In this document: positions 1 through 9,400 of the stretch, in pieces
Numbering within the stretch: the first letter of the stretch is position 1
Layout of the letters: every line of letters begins with the position of its first letter
Assembly: GCA_019113915.1 (NCBI GenBank)
Contig: DXGM01000039.1
Coordinates: forward strand, 62,001-126,000
Direction: 5' to 3'
Length of the DNA stretch: 64,000 nt
DNA from: Candidatus Gordonibacter avicola
Lineage (GTDB): Bacteria > Actinomycetota > Coriobacteriia > Coriobacteriales > Eggerthellaceae
Made by a program: the position numbers and the translations under genes
Notes under the pieces: generated by a model
What the model was told of the DNA's origin: nothing
What the model saw: the letters and a program-made list of their open reading frames with translations, nothing else
Database searches by the model: none

Positions 1-6
1 GAGTTT

Positions 7-483
7 GTGAGAACCGCCGCCCAGCTTGAGGCTTTTACGGGGAAGATGTGTGCTCGCCTGCCCAAACGATGGGCCTTTACGCGTACCCGTTACATCACCG
101 ATTGTGCCAATGATATTCTCAATCATGCGGTACGGGCGAATGCCATTTGGGTCACCACTCCAGAAGAAGTGGCTCAGCGCATGGCGCATCTGATGGAAGC
201 TCATGCCGCCTGCTACACGCTACTGCGCAAAATTGACATAATCGAAGAGGAAATGCCGGTGCGTATAGTGGATAACGTGAACCCTGATGGCACGATAGTA
301 AAAAGGGAAAAGCCCTGCCTGAGCGCCGGACTACTTCGCGAGTGGACGGTTTTGGCGACCAAAGAGATAAAGCTTATTAAAGGAGTTATTAACTCCGATC
401 GCAAGCGCTTTTCGACGAAGCGCCATCCCCTTGCGCAAAAGAAAGGCACTGCGTATAGTAGAAAATGCTCACGAAGCGTATAA
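7..483 (+). CDS. avd: Avd-like four-helix-bundle accessory protein of a diversity-generating retroelement
   Basis: A small, basic, helix-rich protein of about 158 aa. In DGRs, Avd forms a pentameric four-helix bundle that binds the reverse transcriptase and the template RNA and is needed for mutagenic homing. Visible here are amphipathic helices around residues 22-48, 52-80 and 105-132. The segment before the C-terminal tail contains LIKGVINSDRKRF, typical of four-helix-bundle proteins encoded beside DGR reverse transcriptases. The frame is open to the first base of the window, so GTG at 7 may not be the true start. It lies about 60 nt upstream of the template repeat and on the same strand as the reverse transcriptase, the usual avd-TR-RT order. 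The family call rests mainly on this context and on size and helix pattern. Confidence 0.7.
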   Translation: MRTAAQLEAFTGKMCARLPKRWAFTRTRYITDCANDILNHAVRANAIWVTTPEEVAQRMAHLMEAHAACYTLLRKIDIIEEEMPVRIVDNVNPDGTIVKREKPCLSAGLLREWTVLATKEIKLIKGVINSDRKRFSTKRHPLAQKKGTAYSRKCSRSV

Positions 484-542
484 GTGTTTCGAGGGCGAGA
501 GGGAAGGGCGGCATCTGATAAGCGACTCCGTCGACGGCTGTC

Positions 543-656
543 AATTGGTGGGAGCGTTCTGTGAATCCGAACAACGACACGAATTTCCTTAATGTGAACA
601 CGAACGGCGACCCGACCAACAACAACAACGCGAGCAATGCCTATGGCGTGTGCCCC
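543..656 (+). other. DGR template repeat (TR)
   Basis: Read in the frame starting at 543, this stretch encodes a C-type-lectin-like variable-region C-terminus with 13 Asn codons (AAC or AAT) in 38 residues. It includes NWWERSVN, TNFLNVNTNG, NNNNASN and a terminal YGVCP followed by TGA at 657. AAY codons are the hallmark of a DGR template, because adenines are the mutated positions in the variable copy. The frame has no start codon: a TAA lies at 519-521. It therefore does not encode a protein here and serves as the RNA template. The exact TR edges cannot be set without the variable repeat, which lies outside the window. Confidence 0.85.
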
Positions 657-945
657 TGATTCTCATCGCGGAAGAGACCAAGTAGCGCAACTGAATGCGT
701 GAAAGCATAGAGGATGAGAAGGAGATGCTGTCCTGGCGGCCGTCAACCGCCGAACTTGTAAGAGCCGCGTGAAACCACCTCTGCGGCCGCTGCGGACTCG
801 CTGCCAGAAGGCGGCGTCTGGCCTGTGCGTACTCTTTCGAGTGGCAGGGTTTCAGGCAGCGGAGCACCCGAGAGGCCTTTTCAGGCGCGCGGCTCATTGT
901 TTTGCCCCAAACTGATGAACGCCAGCGGGAAAGGGTCTTCGGTTT
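657..945 (+). ncRNA. Non-coding DGR RNA spacer between template repeat and reverse transcriptase
   Basis: A 289-nt stretch without a credible gene between the TR stop codon and the reverse transcriptase start. Small inverted repeats are visible, for example CCAGA at 804-808 with TCTGG at 817-821. In characterised DGRs (Bordetella phage BPP-1), RNA just downstream of the TR is required to prime cDNA synthesis and to bind RT-Avd. I infer the same role here from position. The far boundary is unknown. Confidence 0.5.
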
Positions 946-2109
946 ATGAATGCTGCTCAGCGCAAACGGCGCCGGGAACGCCGTGAAGCACGGCGCCTGC
1001 TCAAAGCGCGCTTGGACTTGCAGAGCTGCCTCGACTTCGACCACATGAGCGATCCGGCTGTTCTTTCCACCTCGGCGCTCGCTTGCGAAAAAGACGTGCG
1101 GTGGAAGCGAAGCGTGCAAACGTTCATGCTAACGCGCATGAAAAACTGCATCGAATTGTCGGATGAGCTGCGCAGTGGTCGGTATCACAAACGGCCCGCC
1201 AATCATTTTGTGTTGCACGAACGCGGACATGCGCGTTGGATATCGGCGGTGCACTTTCGCGACCGCGTGGTGCAAAAAGCGTACTGTGACCAGTTCCTTA
1301 TCCCAGTGCTTCATCGCGCGGTTGTCTACGACAACACTGCCTCGCAGGTGGGCAAGGGGACCGATTTCGCTCGCGACCGCTTTGCCCTGCATATGGAACA
1401 GGCGCTGCGTCATTTTGGGCCGAAAGCATGGCTGGTCAGCTACGACTTCAAAAGCTATTTCGCCTCCATTGACCCTGGTCGTGCAATGGAAATGATTGCC
1501 TCGGCCACCGCGCCGCTCGTTGCCTGCCAACGTGACCGCGACAATGCCACCAAAATGCTGGAACTGGGTCGTACGTTCATTTGCGAAGAAGAGGGCTTGG
1601 GTCTGGGGAATCAAACAAGTCAGGTGGTGGCCATCGCGTATGCGAGTCCTATCGACCATGCCGTGCGGGAAGTGTGTAGGTGCGGGCTGTCGGGGCGCTA
1701 CATGGATGACAGCTACGCCTTTTGCCGAACGAAGGATGATGCCTATGCGGTGCTTGCCGTGGCGCAAGAGCACGCGCGGCGCTTGGGGTTGGTGCTGCAT
1801 CCTCGAAAGACCCAGGTGGCTCCAGCGGCGCGGCGCCACGTTTATTTGAAAACGGTGTTCTGCCCGCAGCCTGATGGGTCCATTCGCCGTGACATTGCAC
1901 GTGACACCATCAGGCGTTATAAGCGTCACTACAAGGCACTTGTGGGTTTGGTAGCCGCAGGACGCATCCCGGCCGAGGTGCTTGCCGTGAGCGAAGGCTC
2001 GTGGAAGGGCGTTGCGCTGCGGGCAACCGACCCTGAGAGATACCTACGAGAAATGACCACGTTCTTCGAAAGCACCAAGCTAAGAATGGCGTCGGAGCTA
2101 TTCGGCTGA
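946..2109 (+). CDS. DGR-type reverse transcriptase
   Basis: A 387-aa RNA-directed DNA polymerase that would copy the TR RNA into adenine-mutagenised cDNA. The N-terminus (residues 1-25) is strongly basic. The palm motifs are complete: SYDFKSYFASID supplies the first catalytic Asp, LGNQTSQ lies in motif 4, and YMDD (GRYMDDS) supplies the catalytic pair. LVLHPRKTQ follows as motif 6. The SQ ending of motif 4 (xGxxxSQ) is diagnostic of DGR reverse transcriptases; group II intron and retron enzymes usually have QGxxxSP there. No maturase or endonuclease domain follows. ATG 946 has only a weak ribosome-binding site (GGGAAAGGG). The gene follows avd and the TR on the same strand. It ends 190 nt before the carotenoid operon, so this looks like the right end of the DGR. 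Confidence 0.9.
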   Translation: MNAAQRKRRRERREARRLLKARLDLQSCLDFDHMSDPAVLSTSALACEKDVRWKRSVQTFMLTRMKNCIELSDELRSGRYHKRPANHFVLHERGHARWISAVHFRDRVVQKAYCDQFLIPVLHRAVVYDNTASQVGKGTDFARDRFALHMEQALRHFGPKAWLVSYDFKSYFASIDPGRAMEMIASATAPLVACQRDRDNATKMLELGRTFICEEEGLGLGNQTSQVVAIAYASPIDHAVREVCRCGLSGRYMDDSYAFCRTKDDAYAVLAVAQEHARRLGLVLHPRKTQVAPAARRHVYLKTVFCPQPDGSIRRDIARDTIRRYKRHYKALVGLVAAGRIPAEVLAVSEGSWKGVALRATDPERYLREMTTFFESTKLRMASELFG

Positions 2110-2189
2110 GTGGCGCGCGAGAAGGCTTTTGCTTGGTGTGACCTTTTGCGCCTGCGAACGGTTGTTGGCTGCTGTTCGGCAACGGACGT

Positions 2190-2220
2190 TTGACGTGGGT
2201 GAAACGGGTTGCCATAGGAT
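2190..2220 (+). promoter_or_regulatory. Possible crt operon promoter
   Basis: TTGACG at 2190-2195 and TAGGAT at 2215-2220, 19 nt apart, lie about 80 nt before the CrtI start. The spacing is longer than the optimal 17, so this is tentative. An inverted repeat (ACCCGAT at 2262-2268, ATCGGGT at 2283-2289) overlaps the ribosome-binding site of the first gene and could fold over it. Confidence 0.3.
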
Positions 2221-2299
2221 GAGGGGCCTGGTGCTTGCGCGCGTTCTCCGGACATACCATTACCCGATGACCTAACGGAATAATCGGGTGAGGAGCCGC

Positions 2300-3964
2300 A
2301 TGGAACGGGTTATCGTGGTGGGCGCGGGCGTCGGTGGGTTGGCGGCGGCCGTGCGGTTGCAAAACGCCGGATATCAGGTGACGCTGTACGAAAAGGAGCC
2401 GCTCGTTGGCGGAAAGATGAACCGCATCGAGGAAGACGGCTTCACGTTTGATGTCGGGCCCACCATCGTCATGATGCCCGAGCTGTACCGCGAAGTGTTC
2501 GAACTGGCGGGGCGTGACCCGGACGACTACATCCCCCTCACCAAAGTGGAGCCGCTCATGGACATCTCGTTCGGCCCGGACGAGCGTGTGCGACTGTCGA
2601 ACGATCTGGCGGACCTCACTTCCACCCTGGAAGGCGTCAGCGAGGCTGACGCGCAGGGCTACTTCACCTACCTGGCGAAACTCTACGGGCGCTACCGCGT
2701 GGCGAAGGATAACTTCCTGCAGCGCTCCTTCCGCAAACCGACGGACTTCTACAACCCGAAAAGCCTGGTTGCGGGCCTGCGACTACACACGTTGGGCGAC
2801 GCGTACTCGTCGGTGTCGCGCTACGTAAAGGACGACCGGCTGCGCAAGGCGCTGGCGTTCCAGACACTCTACATTGGCATCTCGCCCTACGAAGGGCCGT
2901 CGCTGTACATGATTATTCCGCTCATCGAATTGCTGTACGGGGTGTGGTATATGCCCGGCGGTATGTATGCGCTGGCCGAGGGGTTGCGGCGGCTGTTCGT
3001 GGAACTGGGCGGCGAGGTGCACACGTCCACGCCGGTGGAGCGCATCGTCATTGTAGACGGCCGCGCGAGGGGCGTGATGGTGAAGGGTGAGCTGAGGCTG
3101 GCCGACGCCGTGGTGTGCAATGCCGACTTCCCCTATGCCATGAAGGAGCTGGTGGCGGACGAGCGCACACGCGGGAAGTACACGCCGGAGAAGATTGATG
3201 CGATGGACTACTCGTGTTCGTGCTTCATTCTGTACCTGGGCCTGGACAAACGCTACCCAGCCGAGTCGGTGCACTCTATTCGCTTTGCGCCCGATTTCCG
3301 GAAGAATTTGGACGACATTTTTGAAGACGGGCGCTTTCCCGACGACCCGTCGTTTTACTGTTACGCACCGTGCTCGCTGGACGACTCGCTGGCGCCCGAG
3401 GGTATGCAGACGCTGTACGTGTTGGTGCCCGTACCGCCCTTGGCGGAAGGTGGGCCTGCGTGGAGCCCCGACGAGGTGGCGCGCTATCGCGAACAGGTGC
3501 TTGACCTGGTGGAATCAGAAACAGTGTACGAGGATGTGCGCAACCATATTGTGTGTGAGCGCATCTACACGCCGCGCGATTTCGAAGGGCGCTTCAACGC
3601 CTGCCGCGGCGCGACATTTGGTCTGCGGCCCACGCTGAAGCAGAGCAACTACTGGCGTCCGCACAACAAGGCCGATCATTGCGAGGGGCTGTACTTCTGC
3701 GGGAGCAGTGTTCATCCTGGTGCCGGTGTGCCTATTGTGCTGTTGAGCGCGCGGTTAGCGGCGGAGGAACTGATGACCGACGACGGTGCGCATGCTTCCC
3801 AGGTGCGTGCGGTGGCTGCCGAGCGGGCCGTGATTGCCGCGCGCGGCGAGGCGGCAGAGCGGGGGATGGCGGCGGAAGAGTTAGCGGCCGAAAGTGTGGT
3901 GGCGGCTGGCGTGGCAGGCGTGGAGACCGCGGTTGCCGCAGGTGGCGAAGGCGGTTCGCGATGA
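2300..3964 (+). CDS. crtI: Phytoene or diapophytoene desaturase (CrtI/CrtN family)
   Basis: FAD-dependent desaturase that introduces conjugated double bonds into phytoene or 4,4-diapophytoene. The N-terminal dinucleotide-binding motif VVGAGVGGLAAAVRLQ starts at residue 5 and is followed by YEKEPLVGGKMNR. The C-terminal FAD-contact region YFCGSSVHPGAGVPIVLLSA is the family signature. ATG 2300 is preferred over GTG 2288 because GGTGAGGAG sits just before it; the product is 554 aa. After the conserved domain comes an unusual tail of about 65 residues rich in Ala, Glu and Gly, with no motif I recognise. The gene overlaps the next by ATGA. Next to a CrtM-like synthase, a C30 substrate is plausible, but C40 cannot be excluded. 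Confidence 0.88.
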   Translation: MERVIVVGAGVGGLAAAVRLQNAGYQVTLYEKEPLVGGKMNRIEEDGFTFDVGPTIVMMPELYREVFELAGRDPDDYIPLTKVEPLMDISFGPDERVRLSNDLADLTSTLEGVSEADAQGYFTYLAKLYGRYRVAKDNFLQRSFRKPTDFYNPKSLVAGLRLHTLGDAYSSVSRYVKDDRLRKALAFQTLYIGISPYEGPSLYMIIPLIELLYGVWYMPGGMYALAEGLRRLFVELGGEVHTSTPVERIVIVDGRARGVMVKGELRLADAVVCNADFPYAMKELVADERTRGKYTPEKIDAMDYSCSCFILYLGLDKRYPAESVHSIRFAPDFRKNLDDIFEDGRFPDDPSFYCYAPCSLDDSLAPEGMQTLYVLVPVPPLAEGGPAWSPDEVARYREQVLDLVESETVYEDVRNHIVCERIYTPRDFEGRFNACRGATFGLRPTLKQSNYWRPHNKADHCEGLYFCGSSVHPGAGVPIVLLSARLAAEELMTDDGAHASQVRAVAAERAVIAARGEAAERGMAAEELAAESVVAAGVAGVETAVAAGGEGGSR

Positions 3965-4842
3965 GCATGCTGTGCGATCCGTTTGAAGCCCGCGCGGCCG
4001 ATTTCGCCTGGTGCGAAGAGGTGATCAGGCGAAACTCTCGCAGCTTCCACCGTGCGTTCTCGCTTCTGCCCGCGCGCAAGCGTCACGGGGTGTATGCCGT
4101 GTACGCGTTTTGCCGCGCGGCCGATGATGCGGTTGATCGCGACGCGAGTGCTGAAAAGTTGGCGGCGCTCGAAGACGCGCTCACGCGGTTTGTTGCCGGG
4201 CGCACGCCCGACGAGCCCTTGTGGCGCGCGCTGGAGGTGGTGTTCAACGCCTTCGCGCCGGACGTGCAGCCCTACTATGACATGCTGGAAGGGCAGCGTC
4301 GCGACCTGGATTTTCACCAGCCGGACACGATGGATGACCTGGAGGAATACGGCTACTACGTGGCTGGGTCGGTGGGGCTTATGCTACTTCCTTTTTTGCA
4401 CACGAGTGGGCCGGCTGATGAGGCGCTGGTGGCTGATGCGGTGTCGTTGGGCGTGGCTATGCAGCTGACCAATGTGCTGCGTGACGTGGGTGAAGATTTG
4501 GAAGCGGGGCGGGTGTATGTGCCGTCCCGTGTGATGGAGCAGGCGTCGTATGCTCCGGCGGCGCTGCAGGCGCACGTGGTGGATGGTGCGTTTCGTGCGG
4601 CGTGGGAGGCGGTGGCGCGGCGCTCGGAGGAGTTGTACGCGCCGATGGAGCGCGACGTGGAGCGGCTTGATGAGGATAGTCGGCTGCCCACGTTGTCGTC
4701 GCTGTACTTGTATCGCGGCATTTTGGATGCAGTGCGCGCGGAAGGGTATCGCTGCTTCGATCGGCGCTGTACCGTGCCGGCTGCGCAGGCCGCTCAGCTG
4801 GTGGAAGCCGCCGGTGCGCGCCTTGCTGCGGAGCGGGGGTGA
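3961..4842 (+). CDS. crtB: Phytoene/diapophytoene (squalene-type) synthase
   Basis: Condenses two prenyl diphosphates head to head to make the carotenoid backbone. At 293 aa it has the usual length. It shows both Asp-rich metal-binding motifs: DDAVD within AFCRAADDAVD near residue 55, and DVGED within TNVLRDVGED near residue 175. The N-terminal SRSFHRAFSLLP is typical of the family and resembles staphylococcal CrtM. The start ATG overlaps the stop of the desaturase (ATGA), showing translational coupling. Whether farnesyl or geranylgeranyl diphosphate is used cannot be read from sequence. Confidence 0.88.
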   Translation: MSMLCDPFEARAADFAWCEEVIRRNSRSFHRAFSLLPARKRHGVYAVYAFCRAADDAVDRDASAEKLAALEDALTRFVAGRTPDEPLWRALEVVFNAFAPDVQPYYDMLEGQRRDLDFHQPDTMDDLEEYGYYVAGSVGLMLLPFLHTSGPADEALVADAVSLGVAMQLTNVLRDVGEDLEAGRVYVPSRVMEQASYAPAALQAHVVDGAFRAAWEAVARRSEELYAPMERDVERLDEDSRLPTLSSLYLYRGILDAVRAEGYRCFDRRCTVPAAQAAQLVEAAGARLAAERG

Positions 4843-6368
4843 GCGCTATGTTGAATGTGCTGGGCATGGGCGTGTCGCTGGTGTACGTGCTGGCGGTGCT
4901 GGGCGCGTCGGGCTTGCTTGCGCGCCGCGGATGGGCGGCCGAGGCTACGCGCAAGTTGGTGCACATCGCACTGGGCGGGTGGTGGCTGATTGCCGCCGCC
5001 TTCTTCACGTCGCCTGTGTGGGCGGCGGCGCTTCCGGCGGTGTTTATCCTGGTGAACGGGTGGGCGTGGCGTCGCACGCGCCTGAAGTTTATGGGGCGTG
5101 AAGGTGCCGAAGAAACGCCGGGGACGGTGTATTACGCCGTATCGCTGACGGCGCTCGCGCTGTTTTCGTTTGGCCTTGGTGCGCCGTATGTGGGCGCGCT
5201 GGGGGTGTTCTGTATGGCGTTTGGCGATGGACTGGCTGCTGTGGTGGGCAAGCGGTTTGGCGGTGCTGGTGCCGGGAAGACGGTTGCGGGAAGTGTGACT
5301 ATGTTCTTGGCGAGCCTTGTGTCGTGCGTAGGCGTGCTGGTATGGGGCGCGGTTGGTGGGTGGCAAGGCGCGGCGCCGGTGTTCGCGGGACTTTCGGACG
5401 TGGTGGGCTTCGCGGTTGCGACGGCCATCGCGGTGGGCCTCGCCGCGGCAGCAACGTGGTTCGAGCGTGTGTCGCCCGCCGGGCTGGACAATGTCACGGT
5501 GCCGCTGGGCGTGTCGGGCCTGTTCGCCGTGCTGCTGCTTCCCGCCAGCTGGTGGACGCCAGGCGCGACGGGGCTTCTGCTGTCGGGTGCGGTAGCCGTG
5601 ATGTCGCTGCGGTTGTGCCTGCTCACGGTGCCGGGCGCGCTCGGCGCGGCGGCGGTGGGCATGCTGGCGTTCGCGTTCGGCGGCTGGCCTTTGTGGCTGT
5701 TGCTTATGTGGTTCTTCGGCAGCTCGAACGTGGCGGCGCGTATCGTGCGGAAGCGGCGTGGCGTGCAGTCAGGCGGCTCACCGAAGCGCAAAGGCGAGGC
5801 CCGGAGGCTGCGCCAGGTGCTCGCAAACAGCGTGCCGTTCCTTGTGTGCGCGGCGGGCTTCGCGGTGACGGGTGAGCCGTGGCTCATGGTGGTATCGGCG
5901 GGCGCGCTGGCGGCCAGTACGGCCGACACGTGGGCTTCGGAGATTGGCATTTTCAGCCGCAATCCGCCGGTGAACATTGTCACGCGCAAGCCCATGCAGC
6001 GCGGACTGTCGGGCGGCGTGAGCCCGCTGGGCCTGGTGGCAACGGTGGTGGGTGCGGCCACCTCGGCGCTTCTAACCATGGTGCTGTTCCCCGTCTTCGG
6101 ATTCGCCGTGCCGGTGGGGCTGGGCGCGTTTCTGTTCATTGTGGCGTGCGGTGTGGTAGGGTCGCTGGTGGACAGCCTGCTGGGCGCCCTGTTGCAGGCG
6201 AAGTACCGCGCGCCGGACGAGGGCACAGGCGCGCTGGTGGAGGCCTCGCCGAGCCGCGGCGCCGGCGGTTACACGCTGGTGTCCGGCTTCGCGTGGGTTA
6301 CCAACGACGCCGTGAATTTGCTAAGCGGCATCGCCGTGGTGGCGCTTGGCTTGCTGATAGTGGTGTAG
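4839..6368 (+). CDS. Fused polyprenol kinase-like (VTE5/SEC59) and DUF92 (VTE6-like) membrane protein
   Basis: A polytopic membrane protein of up to 509 aa with two recognisable halves. Residues 1 to about 150 look like the dolichol/phytol kinase (CTP-dependent, SEC59/VTE5) family: ATRKLVHIALGGWW, GTVYYAVSLTAL and a DGLAAVVGKRFGG segment. The second half, from about residue 250, is DUF92-like, with STADTWASEIG, KPMQRGLSGGVSPLG and a C-terminal DAVN motif. In plants VTE5 phosphorylates phytol and the DUF92 protein VTE6 phosphorylates phytyl phosphate, giving the diphosphate. Here both sit in one chain, translationally coupled (GTGA overlap) to the carotenoid synthase. I infer salvage of a free prenol into prenyl diphosphate for carotenoid synthesis. 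ATG 4848 with GGGGTGAG upstream is an alternative start. Confidence 0.75.
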   Translation: MSAMLNVLGMGVSLVYVLAVLGASGLLARRGWAAEATRKLVHIALGGWWLIAAAFFTSPVWAAALPAVFILVNGWAWRRTRLKFMGREGAEETPGTVYYAVSLTALALFSFGLGAPYVGALGVFCMAFGDGLAAVVGKRFGGAGAGKTVAGSVTMFLASLVSCVGVLVWGAVGGWQGAAPVFAGLSDVVGFAVATAIAVGLAAAATWFERVSPAGLDNVTVPLGVSGLFAVLLLPASWWTPGATGLLLSGAVAVMSLRLCLLTVPGALGAAAVGMLAFAFGGWPLWLLLMWFFGSSNVAARIVRKRRGVQSGGSPKRKGEARRLRQVLANSVPFLVCAAGFAVTGEPWLMVVSAGALAASTADTWASEIGIFSRNPPVNIVTRKPMQRGLSGGVSPLGLVATVVGAATSALLTMVLFPVFGFAVPVGLGAFLFIVACGVVGSLVDSLLGALLQAKYRAPDEGTGALVEASPSRGAGGYTLVSGFAWVTNDAVNLLSGIAVVALGLLIVV

Positions 6369-6462
6369 GGAGGTGGCGAAGGCGAGGTGCTCGGTGCTCG
6401 CCCGCGGGCCACATGCGGTATGATGGGCGCACTCCCCCTAGCCACGAAAGGACAAGAGCCCT

Positions 6463-9400
6463 ATGGACGCCGCCACACCCTGCGCCTCTGACGCCTTCGA
6501 CCGCTTCTCCGACGCGGTCCGTTCGTGGTTTCTCAATGCGTTTCGCGGCCCCACGCCCGTGCAGGAGCGCGCGTGGGAGGCTATCGGCGCGGGCGAGAAT
6601 GCGCTGGTCATTGCCCCTACGGGCTCGGGCAAAACGCTGGCGGCGTTTCTGTTTGCCCTCGACAAACTCATGGCCGAAAAGGCGGAACGCGGCGCGCAAA
6701 AACGCGCGAAGGGTGTGCGCGTGCTGTACGTGTCGCCGCTCAAAGCCCTCGGGGCCGATGTGGAGCGCAACCTGCAAGAGCCGCTCGCGGGCATTGCGGC
6801 CCGCTGCGCCGCCGCGGGTACCGGTGCGCCTAACGTGCGCACGGCCCTGCGCACGGGCGACACCACGCCTGATCAGCGGCGCGCCATCCAGCGCAACCCG
6901 CCCGACATCCTCATTACCACGCCCGAGTCGCTCTACCTCATGCTCACATCGAAGGCCCGCGAAGTGCTGCGCACGGTGGAGACGGTCATTGTGGATGAGG
7001 TGCATGCGCTCGCCGGCAACAAGCGCGGTGCGCATCTGGCGTTGAGTTTGGAACGCCTCGATGACCTGCTGGAACGTCCGGCGCAACGCATTGGGCTATC
7101 GGCCACGGTGCGTCCGCGTGAAGAGGTGGCGCACTTCTTGGGAGGCCCGCACCCGGTGCAGATTGTTGCCGCCGAGGATCGCCCGAGCTTGGACGTGCAT
7201 GTGGAAGTGCCCGTGCATGACATGACGGCTGTGCCCGCGTTCGGCGGCTTCGAGGCCGAGGGGCTACCCCCGGCTGGCGCGCGGGGACGCGGCCAAGGTG
7301 CCGCTCGTAGCCCACGGCGTGCTGCCACCGAGGTGGCGTGGAAGTCCGATCGCGCGCTGCGGGCCGTCATGGACGGCCAGCGGCTGAAGGACGCGCCGCC
7401 CGACAGCCGCCTGGGGTCTTCCTCCATCTGGCCTTATGTGGAGTCCGCCATTCTGGATGAGGTGCTTGCGCACCGCACTACCATCGTGTTCGTGAACTCG
7501 CGCGGCTTATGCGAAAAGCTGACGGCACGACTCAATGAATTGTACGCGAAACGCCAAGGGCTTCTGGCTGGTGCGCCCGACGGCGCGGGTGCGGCGGCCA
7601 TGCGTTCGGACATGGGCTCCACGAGTGAACTGGTGCAGCCGCCCGTCGAGGTCATTGCGAAAGCGCACCACGGCTCGGTGTCGAAGGAAAAGCGCTTGCA
7701 GGTGGAGCGCGAACTGAAGGCGGGCGAATTGCCGTGCGTGGTGGCAACGTCCAGCTTGGAGCTGGGTATTGATATGGGCTCCATCGACCTGGTGTTGCAG
7801 GTGGCCGCGCCGCCCTCGGTGGCCAGCGGGCTTCAGCGCATCGGGCGCGCGAATCACCAGGTGGGTGGGCGCTCAACAGGGACTATTTTTCCGCGTACGC
7901 GCACGGAGATAATTGATGCGGCCGTGGTGGCCGAGGGCATGCGCACCGGCGCCATTGAAGCGACGGCCCTCGTGCGCAACCCGCTGGACGTGTTGGCGCA
8001 GCAGACGGTGGCCGCCGTAGCGATGGGCGACATCACGGCCGACGCCTGGTACGATACGGTGCGCCGCGCCGCGCCGTTTTCGGAGCTGCCACGGCGGGCA
8101 TTCGACGGCGTGCTCGACATGCTGTCGGGCCGCTATGCCTCAGCTGACCTGGCCGAATTCTCGCCTCGTATTGTATGGAATCGCGAAACGGGCGAACTCA
8201 CGCCGCGCCCAGGCGCCCAGCGCCTCGCGGTGACAGCGGCGGGTACTATTCCCGATCGCGGCATGTTTTCGGTGGTGTTGCCGGAGGGTGATGGCAACGA
8301 GGGCCGCCGCCGTGTGGGCGAGCTGGACGAGGAAATGGTGTACGAGTCGCGCGTGGGCGACATTATTACACTCGGCACCAGTTCGTGGCGCATCAGCGAG
8401 ATCACGCGCGATCGCGTGGTGGTGGAGCCGGCGCCGGGCCGCTCGGCGCGCCTGCCGTTTTGGCATGGCGAAGGTGTGGGGCGACCTGCCGAAATGGGGC
8501 GAGCTCGTGGGGCGTTTCTGCGTGCGGTGGACGCGGGACTTGAAGATGGGCGCGAGGGTGAAGGCGAAGATGCCGAACGTGCGGCGAACGACGGCCTGGT
8601 TCTTACCCCGGCGCTGGCTGAACGTTTGTCGGCGGCCGGCCTTGACGAAGACGCACAGCGCAACCTGGCCTCCCTTGTGCGCGAGCAGCGCACGGCCACG
8701 GGTGTGGTGCCGAACGACCGCACGCTGGTGGTGGAGCGGTGCGAGGACGAAACAGGCGACTGGCGCGTCATGCTGCACTCGCCCTACGGTCGGCGCGTGC
8801 ACGAGCCGTGGGCCATGGCGGTGTCTGACCGGGTTACTTCTACCCTTGGCTTCGACCCGCAGGCGCAGGCGGCCGACGATGGCATTGTGCTGCGCATTCC
8901 CATGACCGAAACGCGCCTGCCCGGCGCCGAGCTGTTCGTATTCGATGCGGACGAACTCGAACGCATCGTGCGCGACCGCGTGGACGCAACGGCCCTGTTC
9001 GCCGCCCGGTTTCGCGAATGTGCCGCGCGGGCGCTGCTCATGTCGCCCACGCAACCGGGCAAGCGCGCACCGCTGTGGCAGCAACGCCTCAAAGCGGGAC
9101 AACTGCTGGAGGCTGCCCGCGGTGAGCGTGATTTTCCCCTCATGCTGGAAACGGCGCGCGAATGCTTGCAGGATGTGTACGACCTCGGCGCGTTGCGCGA
9201 GGTCATGCAGGGAATCGGGGAGGGTGCGGTGCGCATCGTGGAGGCGCAGACCAGCGTGCCGTCGCCGTTTGCCGCGCCGCTGTTGTTCGGCTACGTGGGC
9301 GAGCACTTGTATCAGGGCGACTTGCCGCACGCCGAGCGGCGGGCGTCGCTTTTGGCGGTGGATCCGGCGCTGTTGGGTGAACTCTTGGGGTCAACCGATG

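Noticed and set aside
522..656. Reading the DGR template repeat as a coding gene
   Set aside because: The frame is closed by TAA at 519-521 and has no start codon or ribosome-binding site; the Asn-rich frame fits a template repeat.
946..2109. Group II intron or retron as the source of the reverse transcriptase
   Set aside because: No maturase or endonuclease domain and no intron or msr-msd structure seen; motif 4 has the DGR-type SQ ending and avd plus TR lie upstream.
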